Assembly (NCBI GenBank): GCA_003694775.1
Contig: RFJV01000027.1
Coordinates: forward strand, 1-10,300
Direction of reading: 5' to 3'
Source: Chloroflexota bacterium
GTDB lineage: Bacteria; Chloroflexota; Anaerolineae; 4572-78; J111
DNA: 10,300 nucleotides
Part shown: positions 6,192-10,300 of the stretch, piece by piece
Position numbering within the stretch: the first letter of the stretch is position 1
Layout: every line of letters starts with the position of its first letter
The notes under the pieces: generated by a model
What the model was told of the DNA's origin: nothing
Seen by the model: the letters and a program-made list of their open reading frames with translations, nothing else
Databases searched by the model: none
Program-made: the position numbers and the translations under genes

Positions 6192-6848
6192 CTCTATCCA
6201 GCCCAGAACCTGGCGCACGGTACGGGAAATCTGGGCGAAATCTCCGGCGGCAACGGCCTGTTTGGTGATAAGTTTGGAGCCCATTCCCACGCAGGCCGCC
6301 CCGGCCTGGAACCAGACCCGGATGCTTTCCTCGGTGGCATCCACACCGCCGGTCGGCATCAGACGCGACCAGGGGCAGGGACCGAGAACAGCCTTGATGA
6401 AGCCCGGCCCGCCCACGGAGCCGCCGGGGAAAATCTTGACAATCTCTGCGCCGAACTCTTCGGCGGTGGCAATTTCGGTTACACTGCCGCACCCCGGAAG
6501 GTAGCCAATCTTTCGGCGGTTGCACAGCCGGGCCACCGCTTCGTTGAAGGACGGCCCCACCACAAAGTTGGCCCCGTAAGCGATGTACAGTGCCGCGGTC
6601 GGCGCGTCAACCACCGAGCCAACGCCCAGAATCAAGTCCGGCGCGGCCTGCCGCAGGTAGCGCGACAGCTCCTTGAAGACTTCCGGAGCAAAATCGCCGC
6701 GGTTGGTGAATTCCAGCACTCTGGCGCCGCCCTCAGCGCAGGCCAGGGCAATCTGCCGGGCCGTGTCCACATCGGGGTGGTAGAATACAGGGGCCAGGCC
6801 GGTGGCTAACAGGGTATTGTATACCTCCAGTCTGCTGAACTGCGCCAT
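6177..6848 (-). CDS. eda: KDPG/KHG aldolase (2-dehydro-3-deoxyphosphogluconate aldolase)
   Basis: This 223-residue class I aldolase splits 2-keto-3-deoxy-6-phosphogluconate into pyruvate and glyceraldehyde 3-phosphate, the last step of the Entner-Doudoroff and hexuronate routes. The Schiff-base lysine is K138 in IVKIFPG, and the general base is E46 in VLEFTNRG. The glycine-rich phosphate sites are LGVGSVVD (74-81), LPGCGSVTE (117-125) and LMPTGGVDATEE (163-174). Many family members have EVTLR in place of EFTNR; the version seen here occurs in a subgroup I associate with Bacteroidota and Chloroflexota. ATG 6848 is preceded by AGAGGAG with 5-base spacing; a longer frame from 6920 lacks this signal and would run through a repeat. 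It follows the KDG kinase gene, whose product it consumes. Confidence 0.93.
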   Translation of the reverse strand: MAQFSRLEVYNTLLATGLAPVFYHPDVDTARQIALACAEGGARVLEFTNRGDFAPEVFKELSRYLRQAAPDLILGVGSVVDAPTAALYIAYGANFVVGPSFNEAVARLCNRRKIGYLPGCGSVTEIATAEEFGAEIVKIFPGGSVGGPGFIKAVLGPCPWSRLMPTGGVDATEESIRVWFQAGAACVGMGSKLITKQAVAAGDFAQISRTVRQVLGWIESARR

Positions 6849-6868
6849 CACATCTCCTCTCTGAGAAT

Positions 6869-6905
6869 ACGGTAAACGGTAGACAGTCAACGGGAAACGG
6901 GAGAC
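6869..6905. repeat. Two 16-bp degenerate direct repeats in the kdgK-eda gap
   Basis: ACGGTAAACGGTAGAC (6869-6884) recurs as ACGGGAAACGGGAGAC (6890-6905), 21 bases later with two changes (T to G at positions 5 and 12). Each copy also holds an internal seven-base repeat. They lie just before the eda ribosome binding site; no role is evident. Confidence 0.7.
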
Positions 6906-6960
6906 GGAGCAGACCTGCACTCCGTCAGTTTTGCGGGACAGCGGTTAACGTTGCCCCGCA
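6903..6960 (-). other. Two stem-loops in the transcribed kdgK-eda spacer
   Basis: GACGGAG (6903-6909) pairs with CTCCGTC (6920-6926), a perfect 7-bp stem. TGCGGGACA (6932-6940) pairs with TGCCCCGCA (6952-6960) over 9 positions, the single mismatch being a G-U pair in minus-strand RNA. Neither is followed by a T run, so they look like processing or stability hairpins between the two cistrons rather than terminators. The rest of the 185-base spacer shows nothing clear. Confidence 0.45.
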
Positions 6961-7033
6961 TACTCACCCGTACCGGGCACAGCGCTTCATCATTGCCGTA
7001 CCGCAGGCCGGCTCCGTCTTCCTGGGGATAAAA

Positions 7034-8068
7034 TTACCGGGACACGCGGCCAGACGCGTCGCCTGCGGCCAGCTTCTCCACCTCGTCCACCGACACCAGG
7101 TTGAAGTCGCCCCAGATGGTGTGCTTCAGGCAGGACGCGGCCACGGCAAAGTTCAGCGCCTTCTGCGGGTCGTCATAGGTGCGGAGGCCGTAAATCAGCC
7201 CCCCGACGAAGGAGTCGCCGCCGCCCACCCGGTCAACGATGTGGGTAATATCGTACTGCGGGGCCACAAAAAAGTTCTCCCGGTTCCACAGCACCGCGGA
7301 CCAGGTGTTGTGGCTGGCGGAAAGGGAACCGCGCAGGGTAATGGCGACCATCTTCAGGTTGGGGAACTGTTTGCCCAGCTCTTCGCACACGTACCGGTAC
7401 TTGTCGGCCTCCACTTTGCCGGCGGTCACGTCGGTATCCGGGGCCTGCACGCCGAACACCTTTTCCGCGTCCTCCTCGTTGCCGATGGCAATATCGGCAT
7501 AGCCGACCAGCTCGCGCATCACTTCTCCCGGCTGTTTGCCCCATTTCCAGAGCTTTTTGCGGTAGTTCATATCGCAGGAGATGGTCAGCCCCATTTCGCG
7601 GGCCGTTTTGACCGCCTCCAGACAGACCGCCGCCGCGCCAGCCGAAATGGCCGGGGTGATGCCGGTCCAATGGAACCAGTCCGCATCGGCAAAGACGGCC
7701 TGCCAGTCCACCATCCCCGGTTCGATGGTTGCCAGGGCGGAGTTGGCCCGGTCGTACACCACTTTACTGCCCCGCTGGACCGCGCCGGTTTCCAGAAAGT
7801 AGATACCCAGCCGGTCGCCGCCGCGGACAATTTTGTCTACGCCAATGCCGTACTGGCGCAGAAACTGGATGCAGGCTTCGCCGATATCGTTTTTGGGCAG
7901 ACGGGTCACAAAGTCTACCGGTACGCCGTAATTTGCCAGCGACGCGGCCACGTTGGCTTCCCCGCCGCCGTAGGTCACATCGAACGAGCGGGCCTGCGTA
8001 AACCGCAGAAAGCCGGGCGTGGACAGTCTCAGCATAATTTCACCAAAGGTGACAACTTTTTTAGCCAT
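7034..8068 (-). CDS. kdgK: 2-keto-3-deoxygluconate kinase (PfkB family)
   Basis: This 344-residue ribokinase-fold enzyme should phosphorylate 2-keto-3-deoxygluconate with ATP, giving KDPG for the aldolase encoded next. The N-terminal PfkB region is present (VTFGEIMLRLSTPG at 6-19, YGGGEANVAASLANYG at 33-48), as is a substrate region around DRLGIYFLETG (85-95). The C-terminal signature reads DRVGGGDSFVGGLIYG (279-294), with catalytic base D285. The anion-hole motif is GGGD rather than the common GAGD, as in a KDG kinase subgroup I recall from Bacteroidota. Pathway assignment rests on this match and on eda downstream; another sugar-acid kinase is possible. The start at 8068 is firm: AGGAGG ends 8 bases upstream. 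It has its own promoter candidate inside tandem repeats and is probably cotranscribed with eda. Confidence 0.9.
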   Translation of the reverse strand: MAKKVVTFGEIMLRLSTPGFLRFTQARSFDVTYGGGEANVAASLANYGVPVDFVTRLPKNDIGEACIQFLRQYGIGVDKIVRGGDRLGIYFLETGAVQRGSKVVYDRANSALATIEPGMVDWQAVFADADWFHWTGITPAISAGAAAVCLEAVKTAREMGLTISCDMNYRKKLWKWGKQPGEVMRELVGYADIAIGNEEDAEKVFGVQAPDTDVTAGKVEADKYRYVCEELGKQFPNLKMVAITLRGSLSASHNTWSAVLWNRENFFVAPQYDITHIVDRVGGGDSFVGGLIYGLRTYDDPQKALNFAVAASCLKHTIWGDFNLVSVDEVEKLAAGDASGRVSR

Positions 8069-8083
8069 CTACGATACCTCCTG

Positions 8084-8109
8084 TCAATTATCAATTATCA
8101 ATTATCAAT
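8084..8109. repeat. Tandem 7-bp repeat TCAATTA, about 3.5 copies
   Basis: Exact copies lie at 8084-8090, 8091-8097 and 8098-8104, with a partial fourth to 8109. On the minus strand the array presents GATAAT three times at 7-base intervals, and one of these forms the kdgK -10 element. It ends directly at the kdgK ribosome binding site. Confidence 0.9.
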
Positions 8110-8123
8110 AAGCCAATTTTCAA
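8094..8123 (-). promoter_or_regulatory. Candidate kdgK promoter inside the repeat array
   Basis: On the minus strand TTGAAA (8123-8118) is followed after 18 bases by GATAAT (8099-8094), each with five of six consensus matches. Transcription near 8087 leaves about 19 bases before the kdgK ATG, enough for the AGGAGG. The other two GATAAT copies would give spacers of 11 or 25 bases and should not work with this -35. Confidence 0.55.
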
Positions 8124-8165
8124 TTGATTCTTTGGCTCATTGGCTCATTGGCTCATTGAAAATTG
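8114..8165. repeat. 11-bp perfect inverted repeat flanking the 8-bp repeats
   Basis: CAATTTTCAAT (8114-8124) and ATTGAAAATTG (8155-8165) are exact reverse complements 30 bases apart. The left arm contains the kdgK -35 element. It may be an operator pair or a weak AT-rich hairpin. Confidence 0.65.
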
Positions 8166-8182
8166 AATCATTGAATCATTGA
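8132..8182. repeat. Tandem 8-bp repeats TTGGCTCA (x3) and TTGAATCA (x2)
   Basis: TTGGCTCA occurs at 8132-8139, 8140-8147 and 8148-8155; the related TTGAATCA occurs at 8163-8170 and 8171-8178 with a partial copy to 8182. Both share TTG..TCA. The last copies contain the stop codon of the iclR gene (8176-8178), so a change in copy number would move its end. Confidence 0.88.
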
Positions 8183-8952
8183 CCGCTGTTTTCCCAGCCC
8201 ATTGCCTCGGAAATTTGCCGGGCGGTGGTCAGCACTGCCTGCACCAGAGTGGGGTCGGGGGGGGAGGACCAGCGAGACTCCGGCACGGAAACGCTGACCG
8301 CGGCAATCACCTGGCCGGCGTCATTCCGAATCGGGGCGGCAACACAGCGGACTCCCTCTTCCAGTTCGCCGTTGTCAACGGCGTAGCCCTGCCGGCGAAT
8401 GCGGCCAAGCTCCTCCAGAAAAGCAGACTCGCCGGTAATGGTATGGCGGGTCACCGGCTGAAGGCCGTGTGCGGCTATCCAGCGCCGTATCTCTTCTTCC
8501 GGGCGGAAGGCGGCCATTGCTTTGCCCAGCCCTGTGCAGTGCATCGGCGCGGTTAGCCCCACCTGCGACATCATCACTCCAATGGCCTGCAGGCTCGCCA
8601 GTTTGTCCACGTACACTACCCGCAGGTCTGCATCGAACACCCCCAGATGAACGGTTTCGTTGACCCGGTCCCGCAGTTTCTCCAGAAAAGGCCGGGCCTG
8701 CTGTTTGAGGTCCAGCTTTTCCTGCACCAGAGCACCCATGCGGAGCAGTTTCAACCCCAGCCAATACCCCTCATCCATCTCCACCAGGTACTGCCCCTGA
8801 AGCAGATTAATGACTATCCGAAAAGCGGTTGACTTGGGCAACCCGGTCAGGGTGCAGATTTCCTCCAGATGCAGGGGCCTCCGGGCCTCCAAAAACGCAT
8901 CCAGAACCTGCATGCCGCGCTGTAAACTCTGAATTGAATAATCTCGCCCCAT
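8176..8952 (-). CDS. IclR-family transcriptional regulator (KdgR-like by context)
   Basis: This 258-residue protein has the family's usual length and two-domain layout. An N-terminal winged helix-turn-helix (about 7-65) includes LHLEEICTLTGLPKSTAFRI. The C-terminal effector domain (about 80-250) contains MHCTGLGKAMAAF, ELEEGVRCVAAPIRN and VIAAVSVSVP. Family members bind small acids; KdgR binds 2-keto-3-deoxygluconate and represses uronate genes, and the downstream KDG kinase and aldolase make that role plausible but unproven. I chose ATG 8952. A longer frame from a GTG at 9045 would begin inside the terminator stem of the upstream gene and adds a non-family segment. No Shine-Dalgarno sequence precedes 8952, and a TATAGT lies 12 bases upstream, so the message may be leaderless. 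A run of eight C occurs in its coding strand near the 3' end. Confidence 0.9.
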   Translation of the reverse strand: MGRDYSIQSLQRGMQVLDAFLEARRPLHLEEICTLTGLPKSTAFRIVINLLQGQYLVEMDEGYWLGLKLLRMGALVQEKLDLKQQARPFLEKLRDRVNETVHLGVFDADLRVVYVDKLASLQAIGVMMSQVGLTAPMHCTGLGKAMAAFRPEEEIRRWIAAHGLQPVTRHTITGESAFLEELGRIRRQGYAVDNGELEEGVRCVAAPIRNDAGQVIAAVSVSVPESRWSSPPDPTLVQAVLTTARQISEAMGWENSGQ

Positions 8953-8964
8953 ATTTTTTGTTTT

Positions 8965-8987
8965 ACTATATGAAACCTTAGTTTTAT
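8965..8987 (-). promoter_or_regulatory. Operator-like inverted repeat over the iclR -10 region
   Basis: ATGAAAC (8970-8976) and GTTTTAT (8981-8987) are inverted around four bases with one mismatch, similar in shape to the GAAAC/GTTTC symmetry of enterobacterial KdgR sites. A minus-strand TATAGT (8970-8965) borders it and would place the transcript start about 6 bases from the ATG at 8952. No good -35 was found. Autoregulation is inferred. Confidence 0.4.
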
Positions 8988-9033
8988 TTTGTGAAATTTT
9001 AGCACAGAATCCGATAGCCGGCAAATTGGGAAT

Positions 9034-9063
9034 AAAAAACGACACGCGTTTCAGCGTGTCGTT
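9034..9063 (-). terminator. Rho-independent terminator of the BMP-family gene
   Basis: On the minus strand a perfect 10-bp stem (9063-9054 with 9047-9038) around a 6-base loop runs into six T (9039-9034). It begins 35 bases after the BMP gene's stop and separates it from iclR, which therefore needs its own promoter. Confidence 0.93.
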
Positions 9064-9098
9064 CCAGAAAGGGGCAGGCCCAAAAAAGTGAGGCCTGG

Positions 9099-10013
9099 TT
9101 ATTCCTCCAGCTCTACTTTTATCTGGCCGGTAATCACCTGGGCCTGAATTTCCTGCATGATGCTTTGAATAGGGGGGGTGACCACCTTGAACACGGTGGG
9201 ACGTATGGGGGCCATCATCAGGCCGCCCTCGGCAAAGCCGTAGCTTTTGACCACCCCGCCCTCGAAGCGGTTTTCCAGCACCGCCTGGATGACATCGTGG
9301 ATGGGTTTGCCCACATTCTTGATGCGGCTGGTCAGCACCGAGTGGGGGGCCAGGTCGCTGTGGTCGCCGCCGGTGCTGATGATATATTTGCCGAACTTTT
9401 CCGCGGCCTCAATAGCCCCCAGACCGCACCGGCCGGCCACCTGGTAAATCACATCGACATCCAGGGAATACTGGGTTTCGGCCAGAAGCCGGCCCTTGAT
9501 GGGGTCATCAAATTCGCCCACGTAGTCGGAAATGATGGCGATGGACGGGTCAACATTCTTGACGCCCTGAGCGTAGCCCAGCTCAATCCGCCGCACGATG
9601 GGGGTCATTCCGCCCCCCATAAACCCCACCCGGCGGGTCTGGGTGACCAGCGCGGCCAGCACGCCCACCACAAAGTCGCCTTCGTACTCCCGGTACACCG
9701 CCGACCAGACATTTTTGCCCTTGCCGGCGACATCAATCAGGGCGAACCGCTGGTCGGGGTAATTGGCGGCCACTTCATTCAGCGGCGCGGCGTTGGTGTA
9801 GCCAATGGCAATAATCAGGTCGAACCCGGACTTGGCCCAGTTCTCCATATTGAGGTAGTTCAGCCGGGTGTTCTCCCACGGCGCCAGTTCGTACTCTATG
9901 CCGAACTTCTGCTGGGCCAGGACCAGCCCTTCATAGGCCGAATCGTTAAACGACAGGTCGCCAAGACCACCAACACTGAGCTGTAAGCCGACTTTGAGCT
10001 TTTTCTGGGCCAT
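9099..10013 (-). CDS. BMP-family ligand-binding protein without signal peptide
   Basis: This 304-residue protein matches the BMP/PnrA (TmpC, Med) periplasmic-binding-like family. It has the opening GLGDLSFNDSAYEGL (16-30), DLIIAIGY (65-72), FALIDV (90-95), the SAVYREYEGDFVVGVLAAL segment (104-122), VGFMGGGMTPIVRRIELGYAQG (129-150) and GDHSDLAPHSVLTSRIKN (216-233). Characterised members are lipoproteins feeding nucleosides to ABC transporters, or regulators such as Med. Here the protein begins MAQKKLKVGL directly at the first beta strand, with no hydrophobic leader or lipobox cysteine. The in-frame upstream codons (A, T, G, R, E, T, Q, Y, S...) are polar and offer no earlier start. A cytoplasmic sensor or binding protein is therefore possible. 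The ligand is unknown; the neighbours suggest a sugar acid but do not show it. The Shine-Dalgarno is weak (GGGG). It is monocistronic, with its own promoter and terminator. Confidence 0.82.
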   Translation of the reverse strand: MAQKKLKVGLQLSVGGLGDLSFNDSAYEGLVLAQQKFGIEYELAPWENTRLNYLNMENWAKSGFDLIIAIGYTNAAPLNEVAANYPDQRFALIDVAGKGKNVWSAVYREYEGDFVVGVLAALVTQTRRVGFMGGGMTPIVRRIELGYAQGVKNVDPSIAIISDYVGEFDDPIKGRLLAETQYSLDVDVIYQVAGRCGLGAIEAAEKFGKYIISTGGDHSDLAPHSVLTSRIKNVGKPIHDVIQAVLENRFEGGVVKSYGFAEGGLMMAPIRPTVFKVVTPPIQSIMQEIQAQVITGQIKVELEE

Positions 10014-10156
10014 TGCTGTACCCCGTTCTGTTTGATAGCTGTGAATGGACGATTGTCCGGCTGGGATACGCCTTGATGCCAGGCCGGCAGGCCGCGCGGT
10101 AGTGGAGAAAGGAGTAACGCACCCAGTGAACCGGTCTATACAAGGGTCTTTACCAC

Positions 10157-10185
10157 ATTATATCACTGCTTGCCGCTGTTGACAA
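10157..10185 (-). promoter_or_regulatory. Strong promoter for the BMP-family gene
   Basis: On the minus strand TTGTCA (10185-10180) lies exactly 17 bases before a perfect TATAAT (10162-10157). Transcription from about 10150 would give an unusually long leader of about 137 bases. That leader is GC-rich with a short GGCC-type symmetry near 10080-10095; I recognise no riboswitch in it and see no convincing small gene. Confidence 0.75.
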
Positions 10186-10247
10186 TAACTTTTTTGGCTC
10201 AGGGTGCGTTTCAAATTTTTGATGGATTTTGCGTTTCTGGCCGTCCG

Positions 10248-10273
10248 CGAATACAACACGAATACACGAATGG
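10248..10273. repeat. Short degenerate CGAATAC repeats at the right edge
   Basis: CGAATAC occurs at 10248-10254 and 10259-10265, followed by CGAATGG at 10267-10273. The stretch from 10186 to 10300 shows no gene, only these repeats and an 8-base direct repeat TGCGTTTC (10205-10212 and 10230-10237). Confidence 0.55.
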
Positions 10274-10300
10274 ATTGCCTCCCCTGAAAATAGCCGTTTA

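Noticed and set aside
6864..6890. Possible separate promoter for eda (TTGACT with TATTCT)
   Set aside because: The spacer is only 15 bases and the start would fall on the ribosome binding site; cotranscription with kdgK is simpler.
7121..8182. Long open frame (353 codons) on the plus strand opposite kdgK
   Set aside because: It is a shadow of the kinase codon pattern: no family resemblance, a His/Gly/Val-rich composition typical of antisense frames, and it runs through the tandem repeats.
8084..8182. CRISPR array
   Set aside because: The units are 7-8 bases in direct contact with no unique spacers and no cas genes; they are simple tandem repeats.
9165..9986. Open frame of 273 codons on the plus strand opposite the BMP gene
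   Set aside because: No motif or plausible ribosome binding site; the minus strand encodes a clear BMP-family protein.
9946..10143. 65-codon frame upstream of and overlapping the BMP start (minus strand), as a possible signal peptide by frameshift
   Set aside because: Its sequence is polar and Arg/Tyr/Ser-rich with no hydrophobic core, so joining it by frameshift would not create a leader.

Overview
The window looks like chromosomal DNA of a free-living bacterium with fairly GC-rich genes. The best guess is Chloroflexota, perhaps an Anaerolineae-like lineage. That guess rests on the mix of families: a stand-alone CxxC-type HNH nuclease, a DUF3054 membrane protein, PA14/golvesin surface proteins, and KDG kinase and KDPG aldolase subtypes resembling those of Bacteroidota and Chloroflexota. 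It is inference; no rRNA or tRNA gene is present. No insertion sequence, prophage, CRISPR array or tRNA was seen.

Layout: (1) Positions 1-499 (minus) hold an HNH endonuclease gene cut by the left edge, with a nine-base G run just before its ribosome binding site. (2) Positions 585-1162 (minus) hold a type II toxin-antitoxin pair, an AbrB-fold VapB-like antitoxin followed by a PIN-domain VapC toxin, overlapping by 4 bases and driven by a near-consensus promoter. (3) Positions 1470-2486 (plus) hold class I fructose-1,6-bisphosphatase (fbp), ending at a strong terminator shared with the convergent operon. (4) Positions 2543-4873 (minus) are a two-gene operon for secreted proteins: an exported protein with a C-terminal LPVSG-plus-membrane segment, then a tandem PA14 and golvesin-like domain protein. 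(5) Positions 5090-6191 (plus) are two membrane protein genes, DUF3054 and an unrecognised two-helix protein, whose end overlaps the next convergent gene by 15 bases. (6) Positions 6177-10013 (minus) form a sugar-acid module: KDPG aldolase, 2-keto-3-deoxygluconate kinase, an IclR-family regulator, and a BMP-family ligand-binding protein with its own promoter and terminator.

Together, the kinase and aldolase should convert 2-keto-3-deoxygluconate (from uronates or pectin-type sugars) to pyruvate and glyceraldehyde 3-phosphate. The IclR protein is the natural candidate regulator (a KdgR role), and the BMP protein a candidate ligand sensor or binder, although it has no signal peptide. Fructose bisphosphatase would support gluconeogenesis from such products.

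Nothing in the window proves an entirely new system. The parts most worth a second look are the signal-peptide-less BMP protein, the kdgK promoter made of tandem repeats, the apparently leaderless iclR gene under an operator-like inverted repeat, and the PA14/golvesin plus LPVSG surface pair.
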